Source: an uncultured Clostridia bacterium | GTDB taxonomy: Bacteria > Bacillota > Clostridia > TANB77 > CAG-508 | Length of the DNA: 64,000 nucleotides | Assembly: GCA_947626815.1 (NCBI GenBank) | Contig: CANQTN010000001.1 | Location: 167,997 to 231,996, forward strand | Direction of reading: 5' to 3' | Part shown: positions 51,586 through 60,370 of the stretch, in pieces | Layout of the letters: each line of letters begins with the position of its first letter | How positions within the stretch are numbered: position 1 is the first letter of the stretch | Notes under the pieces: model-generated | What the model was told of the DNA's origin: nothing | Databases searched by the model: none | Seen by the model: the letters and a program-made list of their open reading frames with translations, nothing else | Translations under genes and position numbers: made by a program

Positions 51586-52872
51586 ATGCAAGTTATTGAA
51601 AATTTAAAAGTAAAAGAAAAGGTATATAAAGAAAAGTTAAAAAATGGATTGACTGTATTAATTATTCCAAAAAAAGGAATTCAGAAAAAATATATGATAT
51701 GGGGAACGCATTATGGTTCTAATGAAAGTAGTTTTATAGTACCAGGTGAAAAAGAAGTGACAAATGTTCCAAATGGAGTTGCTCATTTTTTAGAGCATAA
51801 ACTTTTTGAGCAAGAAAATGGAATAAATAGTTTAGATGTGTTAACTGCTTTGGGAGTAGAAGCAAATGCTTACACAACAAATGACCATACAGCATATTTG
51901 TTTGAATGTAATGATAATTTTTATGAAGCTATGGATGAATTAATGGATTATGTTCAACATCCTTATTTTACGGATGAAAATGTTGAAAAGGAAAAAGGAA
52001 TTATTGGACAAGAGATTATGATGTATGACGACTATCCTGAATGGAGAGTATATTTAAATGCTATGCAAGCAATGTATCATAATAGTCCAGTAAAAATTGA
52101 TATTGTAGGGACAATTGAAACAATAAGTAAAATAGATAAAGATATATTATATAAATGTTATAATACATTTTATAATCCATCTAATATGACGATGGTTATA
52201 TGTGGTGATTTTGAACCTGAAGCAATATTAGAAGAAGTAAAGAAAAGATTAATAGATACAAAGGCAAGTGGAGAAATAAGAAGAATTTATCCAGAAGAAC
52301 CAGAAAGTGTTGCTAAAAGCAGAATTGAACAAAAATTAGAAGTAAGTACACCACTTTATGCAATAGGTATCAAAGAAAATGTAAAATGTGATCAAACTAG
52401 TGAAAAGAATGAAATTATAAGAAAACATATAGCAATAGAAATTTTATTAAATTTATTGTTTGGAAGAAGCTCAAATTTATATAAAAGATTATATGATAAA
52501 GGTTTAATCTTTAATCAGCCAAGTTTAGAATATGAGTTTACTAATATATATGCACATATATTAATTACAGGACAATCAAATAATCCAGAGGAAGTTTATC
52601 AGAATTTTAAAAATGAAGTAAATAAGCTAAAACAAGAAGGTATAAATCAAGAAGATTTTGAAAGAATCAAAAAAATGATATATGGTGGATATATTAGAGA
52701 ATATAATGATGTACAAGATATTGCAAGAATGTTTTTATCAGACAGTTTTAAGGGAATAGATAGTTTTGACTATTTAGAAGAAATAGAAGGGATTACTGTC
52801 AAATATTTAGAGCAAATATTAAATGATGTCTTTAAAGAAGAAAAGATGGTAATTTCTATTGTGAAAAATTAA
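51586..52872 (+). CDS. M16 family zinc peptidase, active-type subunit (YmfH type)
   Basis: ATG 51586 follows AAAGGAG by 5 bases. The 428-residue product carries the inverted zinc motif HFLEH within GVAHFLEHKLFEQE, the downstream Glu region (EKGIIGQEIMMYDDYPEW) and the C-terminal M16 half. It is related to processing peptidases and to YmfH of the Bacillus ymfFGHI cluster. Its partner is encoded immediately upstream. Substrate is unknown. A hairpin terminator follows. Confidence 0.9.
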   Translation: MQVIENLKVKEKVYKEKLKNGLTVLIIPKKGIQKKYMIWGTHYGSNESSFIVPGEKEVTNVPNGVAHFLEHKLFEQENGINSLDVLTALGVEANAYTTNDHTAYLFECNDNFYEAMDELMDYVQHPYFTDENVEKEKGIIGQEIMMYDDYPEWRVYLNAMQAMYHNSPVKIDIVGTIETISKIDKDILYKCYNTFYNPSNMTMVICGDFEPEAILEEVKKRLIDTKASGEIRRIYPEEPESVAKSRIEQKLEVSTPLYAIGIKENVKCDQTSEKNEIIRKHIAIEILLNLLFGRSSNLYKRLYDKGLIFNQPSLEYEFTNIYAHILITGQSNNPEEVYQNFKNEVNKLKQEGINQEDFERIKKMIYGGYIREYNDVQDIARMFLSDSFKGIDSFDYLEEIEGITVKYLEQILNDVFKEEKMVISIVKN

Positions 52873-52909
52873 AAAAATGTTTAAAAAAGGAAAAAGAAAA
52901 ATGTAATAA

Positions 52910-52949
52910 AAATGGTATTTGTTGTAAAAAAAAATAAATACCGTTTTTT
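52910..52949 (+). terminator. Terminator after the M16 pair
   Basis: AAATGGTATTT pairs with AAATACCGTTT (one G-T) followed by TTTT. Confidence 0.72.
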
Positions 52950-53102
52950 ATTGTAAAAAAATGTAGAAAAACGTCAAAAATGCTCATACGAAAGTTGGCA
53001 AAAAACCTTGAAAATACTTGACTTTAGGATTATATTGTGATAATTTATAATTACATCAAAGATAAACGAAAATACTTACCTTGAGAAAGGAATGTGGTAG
53101 AT

Positions 53103-53276
53103 ATGTTAAATGATGAAATTTGTAAATTGAGAGATAGATTAAATAAAAGTATAGAACAAGGAGATGACTATAGTATAACATATGAACTAAGTATAAAGTT
53201 AGATGATCTTATAAGTAGTTACTATAGAGAATTAAAAAATAATAAAAAAAATAGTTTTTGTAGCGATATAAATTAA
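53103..53276 (+). CDS. Spo0E-like aspartyl-phosphate phosphatase
   Basis: A 57-residue protein with two helices in the Spo0E pattern: LRDRLNKSIEQGDDYSITYEL, written as LRDRLNKSIEQ / GDDYSITYEL, then SIKLDDLISSYYRE. The SxxLDxLI..YY motif is the family hallmark. Such proteins dephosphorylate Spo0A-P and delay sporulation. ATG 53103 is favoured over the GTG at 53094, which lies only 3 bases after GAAAGG. A TTGACT/TAATTT promoter lies at about 53018-53046, and a GAGGTTT hairpin follows the stop. Confidence 0.85.
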   Translation: MLNDEICKLRDRLNKSIEQGDDYSITYELSIKLDDLISSYYRELKNNKKNSFCSDIN

Positions 53277-53304
53277 ACCTCTTAAGGTATGACCTGGGAG
53301 GTTT
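53275..53304 (+). terminator. Terminator after the Spo0E-like gene
   Basis: AAACCTC pairs with GAGGTTT, followed within a few bases by a TTTTTTTT run. Confidence 0.7.
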
Positions 53305-53415
53305 CTAAAATTTTTTTTGAAAAAAAGTTTTAATATATTTAATTAATTTTTTAAAGAAAAATCAAATACTTTTTCACTTATTGCTTTTGTAATAATTGTG
53401 TGACAATGATAATAT

Positions 53416-53444
53416 TTGACAATTTACATAAAAAGTATTATAAT
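53416..53444 (+). promoter_or_regulatory. Sigma-A promoter of the gene at 53481
   Basis: TTGACA (53416-53421), a 17-base spacer and TATAAT (53439-53444): a perfect consensus. Confidence 0.85.
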
Positions 53445-53480
53445 AAAGTTAATACAATTTTAGAAAGGAGACTTGCTATA

Positions 53481-53805
53481 ATGACGACAAGATTTTATTG
53501 CTGCAAAAAGGAACTTTGTAAAAAATTGGAGAAAATGGTAAGAGAATTTGTTGCAACTAGAGGTGAGTTCAGAAACTGTGATGCTGAAAGATATGCGAGA
53601 TTGACAGTGGAACGTGTTTGTAATGTAATGATGGAACAACTCATAGAAGACAATCTGACGGGACATGATGTGACTCTGTTCAACAATTTGAGCGGAGCTG
53701 TGAATGATTTTTTGGCTGAGTGGAGTTTTGAACTCTGTAATCCAATTGAAAGAGATATGGAAACAGTATGGGAGATTCGGAAAATCTGATAAGATGTCCG
53801 TGTGA
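53481..53805 (+). CDS. Unknown protein of foreign composition, with in-frame CGG near its end
   Basis: ATG 53481 follows GAAAGGAG by 10 bases and a perfect promoter. The 102-residue zero-frame product (ending WEIRKI at 53789) is helical and Cys-rich at the start (FYCCKKELCKKLEKM), with ERYARLTVERVCNVMMEQL in the middle. G+C and use of CTG, GTG and GAG are higher than in neighbours, suggesting transfer. CGG occurs in frame at 53778; skipping C would end the protein GKSDKMSV at 53805 instead of RKI. I cannot tell which end is real: a recently acquired gene might still carry CGG as arginine. No family is recognised. Confidence 0.6.
53778..53780 (+). other. Candidate recoding site: in-frame CGG in the gene at 53481
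   Basis: Zero frame GAG ATT CGG AAA ATC TGA; skipping C gives ATT then GGA AAA TCT GAT AAG ATG TCC GTG TGA. Base context CGGA matches the four clear sites, but both frames end close by, so it is undecided. Confidence 0.4.
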
Positions 53806-53875
53806 GGTTTCTGAGCAAGTCAAGTCCTGCTCCACAGCTGACGTGGGGGCGCACGTACGACCATAGGTCGCCAAA
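53806..53875 (+). other. G+C-rich stretch with two small hairpins after the gene at 53481
   Basis: ACGTG-GGGGCG-CACGT and CGACC-ATA-GGTCG hairpins lie between the stop and the terminator. The composition contrasts with the AT-rich surroundings. It could be a structured 3' untranslated region or a small RNA; I match it to no known class. Confidence 0.4.
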
Positions 53876-53907
53876 CAAAGGTTATCCAATTGGGTAGCCT
53901 TTTTTGG
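53875..53907 (+). terminator. Terminator after the foreign-looking gene
   Basis: AAAGGTTATCC pairs with GGGTAGCCTTT (G-T pairs included) and ends in TTTTTT. Confidence 0.8.
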
Positions 53908-53931
53908 TTGAATGAAATAAATCTGTACTTT

Positions 53932-54008
53932 GTTGGTTCCTCCGAATTGTTACGCATAAATAATATATTATACTTGACCATTTGTACCATTGACTGGTGA
54001 ACTGTAAT
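53932..54008. repeat. Family A element remnant (right half only)
   Basis: The sequence CTGTACTTTGTTGGTTCC through AATAATATATTATACTTGACC (21 bases, here broken as AATAATATAT / TATACTTGACC) to GTGAACTGTAAT corresponds to the right half of family A; the left half is missing. Confidence 0.72.
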
Positions 54009-54098
54009 GAAAAATGAAATTAACATACTCAAACAACTTGCTTTTTAAAGAGAAATAATATATAATATTATTTTAAAGAAAGGGAGTGGAAATAACAG

Positions 54099-57000
54099 TT
54101 GAATCAGGAGACTAAAGAGGACGAAACAACAAGTAGCAATCAATACAGAAATTTTAAGCAAATAGTTAATATATTTTATAATGAAGAATTACAAGAAATA
54201 AATCCAAATGAAGAAACGATATTAAAAAATAAAGGAACAGTAAAAATAGAACCTAAAATCATCTATGATAGATTTTCAGGAGATATGAAAGTTGAATTTA
54301 AAATAGGAATTAATAAAATGTATAAAATAAAAGATTTATCAGAGTTTTATACACGAATGATAGATAAAGCATTTTATAAATATGGAGAAAAACTTCAATT
54401 TGTACATACAAAAGAAATATTTGAGGAAAGTAGTCAAAAAATATTAAATTTTGTTTTAAAATATGCTGAAATCATAAGATATGCTAATTCAAACTCAAAC
54501 AGTAACTATAGATATTATGGAAAAGCACTAAGTGATACAAGCATTATTTTAGGAAATACAGGAATAGACGATTTATTTGATGCATTAAAAGGAAGAACGG
54601 TACTATTACAAAAGGATTATAATACAGAAGAAATTCAATTCACAGAAGAACAACTAAAAATTAAATTCAGACTAAAAAAAATAGAAGACAAAAAATATAT
54701 TATAACACCAAATATAGAGATATTTAATGTAACAATAATAAAAGGAAAAGACTATAAATATATATTAGACAATAAAAAAATGTATCGTTGCACAAGAGAA
54801 TTTGAAAATACGACATTAAAGCTACTAGAATTGTTTAGGCAAAATTATATGACAGAAGTTATGTTAGGAGAAAACGAATTAGTAGATTTATTTTCAATAG
54901 TAATACCAAAAGTAGAAGATGCAATAATATTTGAAGACATTTCAGAAGAACAAATAAAAAAATACAGACCAAAAGAATTGCAAACAAAAGTATATTTAGA
55001 CTATGATGATAATAATTACTTAATAGCAGATGTAAAATTTACTTACGGTGAAAATGAATTTAATCCATTAGATGAAAAATTAAAAATAAATTTTCCAAGA
55101 AATATGATACAAGAAACAAAAGTTTTAAATATATTTAGAAAAACGGGATTTATGTTTGACAGCAAAAATTTAAGGTTTATCTTACCAAAAGATGAACAAA
55201 TATATCAATTTTTATCAGATGATATCGCATATTACATGCAAGAATTTGAAATAATGGCAACAGATAAATTTAAGACTATACAAATTAAACAGCCTCAAAT
55301 AGGTGGAATAGGAGTAAAAGTAGAAAATAACTTATTGTCAGTAGATTTGAAAGACATAAATATAGATATAAATGATATAGAAGAAATAATGGAGAGATAT
55401 AAACTAAAGAAAAAATATTATAGGTTAAAAGATGGAAGTTTTATAGCAATAAAAGATAACAAACAAATAAAGTTCTTAGATAAATTGGCAACTGGAATAG
55501 GAATTAATTATAAAGAAATAAAAGAAGGCACAATAAAATTGCCAATTAATAGAAGTTTATATTTAAATAGACTTTTAAAAGAAATGAAAGATACTGAAAT
55601 AGTAAAAGATGCACAATACAAGAAAATAGTAAATAATTTAGACAAAGAACAATTAGAAGAAATAAATGTGCCAATAGAACTAGAAAAAACTTTAAGACAT
55701 TATCAAAAGGTAGGGTTTAAATGGCTAAAAACGTTAGATAGTTATAGATTTGGTGGTATATTGGCAGATGATATGGGACTTGGAAAAACAATTCAAATGT
55801 TAGCAGTAATCATAGACTATGTAAAAAATGTTCAAGAATATGGAAATAAAATTTTAGAGCATAAGCAGACAGAAAATAAAAAAGCCAGTTTAGTTGTTTC
55901 ACCAAGTTCGTTAACACTAAATTGGAAAAATGAGGCAGAAAAATTTACGCAAAATTTAAAAACTTTAGTTATAAGAGGCACATTATCAGAAAGAAAAATG
56001 CAAATAAAAAAAATAGAAGATTATGATTTAGTAATTACATCATATGATTTATTAAAAAGGGATATAGACTTATATGTGGAAAAAGACTATGAATTCAAAT
56101 ATGTAATAGCAGATGAAGCACAATATTTAAAAAATAGTAATACGCAAAATGCAAAATCAATAAAAAAAATAAAAGCTCAAACGAGATATGCATTAACAGG
56201 TACACCAATAGAAAATTCTCTGGCAGAATTATGGTCAATATTTGATTTCATAATGCCAGGATATTTATTTACATATAAAAAATTCAAAACAATGTTTGAA
56301 ACACCAATTATAAAAGATGAAAATGAAGAAGTGACTAAAAAATTAAAAATGCTAATAGAACCATTTATACTAAGAAGAACTAAAAAGGAAGTATTAACAG
56401 AACTACCAGATAAAACGGTAACAATATTAAATAATGAAATGGGGGAAGAGCAAAGAAAAGTTTATGCAACATATTTAGCACAAGCAAAACAAGAAATAGC
56501 AAAAGAAATAGAATTAAATGGATATGAAAGAAGTCAAATGCAAATATTAACTGCATTAACCCGATTAAGGCAAATTTGTTGTCACCCTTCATTGTTTATA
56601 GATAATTATGCAGATGAAAGTAGTAAATTAGAGCAATGTATGCAAATATTGCAAGATGCTATAAATGGTGGACATAAAATTTTATTATTTTCTGGATATA
56701 CATCAATGTTTGATATATTGAAAAAAGAATTAAAACAAAAGAACATATCATATTTTGAGCTAACAGGAAGTACAAAAGTGGAAGATAGAATAAAATTAGT
56801 AGAAGAATTTAATAAAAATCCAGAAATAAAAGTATTTTTAATCTCATTGAAAGCAGGAGGAACTGGTCTTAACTTAACTGGTGCAGATATGGTAGTACAT
56901 TATGATCCATGGTGGAATTTGTCAACTGAAAATCAAGCAACTGATAGGGCTTATCGTATAGGACAAAAAAAGAATGTGCAAGTATATAAATTAATAACGA

Positions 57001-57131
57001 AAGATTCAATAGAGGAAAAGATATATGAATTGCAACAAAGAAAGGATAAACTTGTTGAAAATATGCTAAGTACAAAAACATCATTTATAAGTAAATTATC
57101 AAAAGAAGAAATAATGAATTTGTTTAGTTAA
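54099..57131 (+). CDS. SNF2 family DNA translocase/helicase
   Basis: A 1010-residue protein starting TTG 54099 after AAAGGGAGTGG. The N-terminal 500 residues are a bacterial SNF2-associated region. The ATPase core has GGILADDMGLGKTIQ (Walker A near 556), VIADEAQYLKN (DEAQ box near 671), LTGTPIENSLAELWSIFDF, and a C-terminal helicase half with SLKAGGTGLNLTGADMVV and QATDRAYRIGQ. All motifs are intact. Bacterial SNF2 proteins remodel protein-DNA or RNA polymerase complexes (RapA-like); partner unknown. Confidence 0.92.
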   Translation: MNQETKEDETTSSNQYRNFKQIVNIFYNEELQEINPNEETILKNKGTVKIEPKIIYDRFSGDMKVEFKIGINKMYKIKDLSEFYTRMIDKAFYKYGEKLQFVHTKEIFEESSQKILNFVLKYAEIIRYANSNSNSNYRYYGKALSDTSIILGNTGIDDLFDALKGRTVLLQKDYNTEEIQFTEEQLKIKFRLKKIEDKKYIITPNIEIFNVTIIKGKDYKYILDNKKMYRCTREFENTTLKLLELFRQNYMTEVMLGENELVDLFSIVIPKVEDAIIFEDISEEQIKKYRPKELQTKVYLDYDDNNYLIADVKFTYGENEFNPLDEKLKINFPRNMIQETKVLNIFRKTGFMFDSKNLRFILPKDEQIYQFLSDDIAYYMQEFEIMATDKFKTIQIKQPQIGGIGVKVENNLLSVDLKDINIDINDIEEIMERYKLKKKYYRLKDGSFIAIKDNKQIKFLDKLATGIGINYKEIKEGTIKLPINRSLYLNRLLKEMKDTEIVKDAQYKKIVNNLDKEQLEEINVPIELEKTLRHYQKVGFKWLKTLDSYRFGGILADDMGLGKTIQMLAVIIDYVKNVQEYGNKILEHKQTENKKASLVVSPSSLTLNWKNEAEKFTQNLKTLVIRGTLSERKMQIKKIEDYDLVITSYDLLKRDIDLYVEKDYEFKYVIADEAQYLKNSNTQNAKSIKKIKAQTRYALTGTPIENSLAELWSIFDFIMPGYLFTYKKFKTMFETPIIKDENEEVTKKLKMLIEPFILRRTKKEVLTELPDKTVTILNNEMGEEQRKVYATYLAQAKQEIAKEIELNGYERSQMQILTALTRLRQICCHPSLFIDNYADESSKLEQCMQILQDAINGGHKILLFSGYTSMFDILKKELKQKNISYFELTGSTKVEDRIKLVEEFNKNPEIKVFLISLKAGGTGLNLTGADMVVHYDPWWNLSTENQATDRAYRIGQKKNVQVYKLITKDSIEEKIYELQQRKDKLVENMLSTKTSFISKLSKEEIMNLFS

Positions 57132-57240
57132 TTTGAAAGAATGTGTTTCTAGAAACGGAGTGAACACACACTTTTTAATTGAAGTAATTATATATATGTG
57201 GTATAATAGTTGTGATTTATAAATAAAGGAAAGAGATAGA

Positions 57241-58611
57241 ATGAAAGATTATATAACTGTGATTGGTGGAGGCTTAGCAGGATGTGAAGCTGCATATCAA
57301 ATTGCAAAACAAAAAATTAAAGTAAAATTATATGAAATGAAACCACAAAAGTATACTCCAGCACATAGTAATGAAAATTTGGCAGAAATAGTTTGTAGCA
57401 ATTCTTTTAAATCTAATTTATTAACAAATGCATGTGGATTATTAAAAGAAGAATTAAGAATGTTAAATTCTTTACTAATAAATATAGCAGATGAAACTAG
57501 AGTTCCAGCTGGACAAGCATTAGCAGTAGATAGGGAACTATTTTCAAAAAGAGTGACAGATGAAATGAAAAAAAATCCTTATATAGAAATAGTGAATGAA
57601 GAAGTAACAAATCTTAAACAGCTGCTTAAAAATGGGATAGTAATAGTGGCAACAGGGCCATTAACATCTGATAAACTAGCAGAAGAAATTCAAGAAATAA
57701 CATCACAAGACAAATTATATTTTTATGATGCAGCTGCACCTATAATTGAAAAAGATAGTATTGATTTTGATATTGCTTTTTATGGTGATAGATATGTTCA
57801 AGAGAAAAAGAAGGAAGAAACAGAAGAAGAATGGAAACAAAGATTAATAAAGCAAAGTAAAGCTGAACAAAGTTATATAAATCTTCCAATGAGCAAAGAG
57901 GAATATGAACAATTCTGGGAAGAATTAGTAAATGCAGAAGTAGTAACTCTACACAGTTTTGAAAAAAAAGAGATATTTGAAGGATGCATGCCAATAGAAA
58001 TAATGGCGAAAAGAGGAATTGATACATTAAGATATGGACCTTTAAAACCAGTAGGATTTGATAATCCAAGGACATCAAAGAGACCATATGCATTAGTTCA
58101 ATTAAGACAAGATGATAAACAGGCAAGTTTATATAATATGGTAGGATTTCAGACAAACTTAAAATTTAGTGAGCAGAAGAGAGTATTTTGTAAAATACCA
58201 GGTTTAAAAAATGCTGAGTTTGTGAAATATGGTGTAATGCATAGAAATACATATATTAATTCTAGTCAACTATTGGATGAAACGTATAACTTAAAAAAAA
58301 TACCTAATTTATATTTTGCAGGTCAAATAACAGGAGTAGAAGGATATGTTGAATCAATATCATCTGGAATGGTGGCAGCTTTAAATATTATCGATGTTTT
58401 AAAAAATGGAGTTAAAAGGCATTATTTTTCGGAATATACAGTAATAGGAGCTTTAGCAAAATATATAGCAACACCAAATAATAAATTTCAACCAATGAAT
58501 GCAAATTTTGGAATATTGCCAGAATTAGAAGGAAAGAAAATAAATGATAAAAAAGAAAAATATAAAAAAATGGCAGAAAGAAGTTTAAAGGCAATAAAAA
58601 TGACATTATAA
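57241..58611 (+). CDS. trmFO: tRNA (uracil-5-)-methyltransferase TrmFO (folate/FAD)
   Basis: A 456-residue flavoprotein with the FAD-binding motif IGGGLAGCEAA at the N-terminus, NSFKSNLLTNACGLLKEEL, VPAGQALAVDRE, the second segment YFYDAAAPIIE and GQITGVEGYVES near the end. TrmFO uses methylenetetrahydrofolate to make m5U54 in the tRNA T loop of Gram-positive bacteria. Length is close to the usual 435-450. AAAGGAAAGAG precedes the ATG. Confidence 0.96.
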   Translation: MKDYITVIGGGLAGCEAAYQIAKQKIKVKLYEMKPQKYTPAHSNENLAEIVCSNSFKSNLLTNACGLLKEELRMLNSLLINIADETRVPAGQALAVDRELFSKRVTDEMKKNPYIEIVNEEVTNLKQLLKNGIVIVATGPLTSDKLAEEIQEITSQDKLYFYDAAAPIIEKDSIDFDIAFYGDRYVQEKKKEETEEEWKQRLIKQSKAEQSYINLPMSKEEYEQFWEELVNAEVVTLHSFEKKEIFEGCMPIEIMAKRGIDTLRYGPLKPVGFDNPRTSKRPYALVQLRQDDKQASLYNMVGFQTNLKFSEQKRVFCKIPGLKNAEFVKYGVMHRNTYINSSQLLDETYNLKKIPNLYFAGQITGVEGYVESISSGMVAALNIIDVLKNGVKRHYFSEYTVIGALAKYIATPNNKFQPMNANFGILPELEGKKINDKKEKYKKMAERSLKAIKMTL

Positions 58612-58640
58612 AATTAAATTTTATATATTGATGAATTAAG

Positions 58641-58851
58641 GTCACAGTTAACTGGGAAATAGTACGAACCATCAAGGATAATATATTATTTATTTGTAAC
58701 TCCCAACTGCATAACAGCTTGTATACCCAATTTTATAATTTATTATAAAATTGGCATTACAATCTGTACTTTGTTGGTCCCCCCCGAATTGTTACTGCAT
58801 AAATAATATATTATCCTTGATGGTTTGTACTATTGCCCAGTTAACTGTAAC
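58641..58851. repeat. Palindromic element, family A, longest-arm copy, after trmFO
   Basis: The outer arms CACAGTTAACTGGG and CCCAGTTAACTG, then ATAGTACGAACCATCAAGG and CCTTGATGGTTTGTACTAT, pair almost perfectly. In the inner arms CATCAAGG replaces the GGTCAA type and is matched by CCTTGATG. The shared core is inside. It ends about 30 bases before the rpsL promoter. Confidence 0.85.
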
Positions 58852-58880
58852 AAATTAAGGGAAAAAATTCTAGTTTTGTA

Positions 58881-58908
58881 TTGACTTATAAAAAAAACCA
58901 TGATAAAA
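58881..58908 (+). promoter_or_regulatory. Promoter of the rpsL operon
   Basis: TTGACT (58881-58886), a 16-base spacer and TAAAAT (58903-58908). Confidence 0.72.
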
Positions 58909-58913
58909 TATAA

Positions 58914-58968
58914 ACCGTTATGGTAGAGACATGTAATGTGCAATTCCGTAATGGTTTTTTTCTTTTTT
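58914..58968 (+). terminator. Attenuator-like hairpin in the rpsL leader
   Basis: ACCGTTATGG pairs with CCGTAATGGT (two G-U pairs) and is followed by TTTTTTTCTTTTTT, about 70 bases before the rpsL start. An upstream AAACCAT could compete for ATGGTTT. This has the form of an intrinsic terminator placed in a leader, so transcription of rpsL may be attenuated. Regulator unknown. Confidence 0.65.
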
Positions 58969-59037
58969 CAAGTAGAATATTACAAAGATATTACTAAAAA
59001 AAGAATGATAAAAAATAAAGTAGGAGGTGAAATTTAA

Positions 59038-59451
59038 GTGCCAACAATTAATCAATTAGTAAGAAAAGGAAGAAAAACAGGAGTAACAAAATCAACTGCA
59101 CCAGCTCTTCAACATGGATGGAACTCTAGAGCAAAAAAGTTAACAAACAATAGGGCTCCACAAAAAAGAGGTGTTTGTACAGTAGTAAAAACAGTTACAC
59201 CTAAAAAGCCAAACTCAGCATTAAGAAAAGTTGCCAGAGTTAGACTTTCTAATGGTTATGAGGTTACATCTTATATCCCAGGTATAGGACATAATCTACA
59301 AGAACACAGTGTTGTATTAATTAGAGGAGGTAGGGTAAAAGACCTTCCAGGTGTTAGATACCATATAATCAGGGGAACACTTGATACAGCAGGTGTTAAA
59401 GATAGAATGCAAGCGCGTTCTAAATATGGAGCTAAAAAACCTAAAAAATAA
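59038..59451 (+). CDS. rpsL: 30S ribosomal protein S12
   Basis: A 137-residue protein starting GTG 59038 after AGGAGGTGA. It has [12 protein letters not shown], the decoding-centre loops [17 protein letters not shown] and [13 protein letters not shown]. The two streptomycin-relevant lysines (in PKKPNS and RVKDLPG) are wild type. It is the first gene of a rpsL-rpsG-fusA-tuf set. Compared with most Clostridia, this set is separated from rpoC by about 18 kb. Confidence 0.98.
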   Translation: MPTINQLVRKGRKTGVTKSTAPALQHGWNSRAKKLTNNRAPQKRGVCTVVKTVTPKKPNSALRKVARVRLSNGYEVTSYIPGIGHNLQEHSVVLIRGGRVKDLPGVRYHIIRGTLDTAGVKDRMQARSKYGAKKPKK

Positions 59452-59596
59452 TAAGGAAATTTAGCTAATAAAATATAGTGCTTGTTATTTTGTCTAAAAT
59501 TTGAGGTACTTAAATTTTGAATAGATAAATAAGCATTATGCGTAAGAAATTAGAATTTCTTGCGAGTACCTAAATAGTTTTTTAAACTATTATTAA

Positions 59597-60084
<488 letters not shown>

Positions 60085-60085
<1 letters not shown>

Positions 60086-60340
60086 AATTTTGATTGAAAA
60101 CGGCAATTTGCAAATTTTTACTAAGTAATACAAACTTTGATGTACCATCGTACACCTTCAGCTTGCATTACTTAGATAAAAATTCACATCTTACCATTTT
60201 GAATCAAAATTTAAAAAAATATGATCGAAAACGGTAATCCTTATAGGATTCTATTGAAAACGTTAATTTGCAAATTTTTGCTTAAGTAATACAAGTTTGG
60301 ATGTACCATTGTACATCTTTAGTTCGTATTATTTAAACAA
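60085..60340. repeat. Two related hairpin repeats between rpsG and fusA
   Basis: Copy 1 (60085-60212) is a long imperfect hairpin: AAATTTTGATT pairs with AATCAAAATTT, then AAGTAAT with ATTACTT, around TGTAC-CATC-GTACA. Copy 2 (about 60253-60340) repeats ATTGAAAACG, TTTGCAAATTTTT and TGTACCATTGTACA with base changes. No gene is seen in this 285-base gap. Confidence 0.75.
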
Positions 60341-60370
60341 ATAAAGTGCTGAAAGGGGGAAAAAGTTAAA

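Noticed and set aside
53806..53875. tmRNA, SRP RNA or RNase P RNA in the G+C-rich stretch
   Set aside because: None of the conserved core sequences of these RNAs are visible and the stretch is too short.
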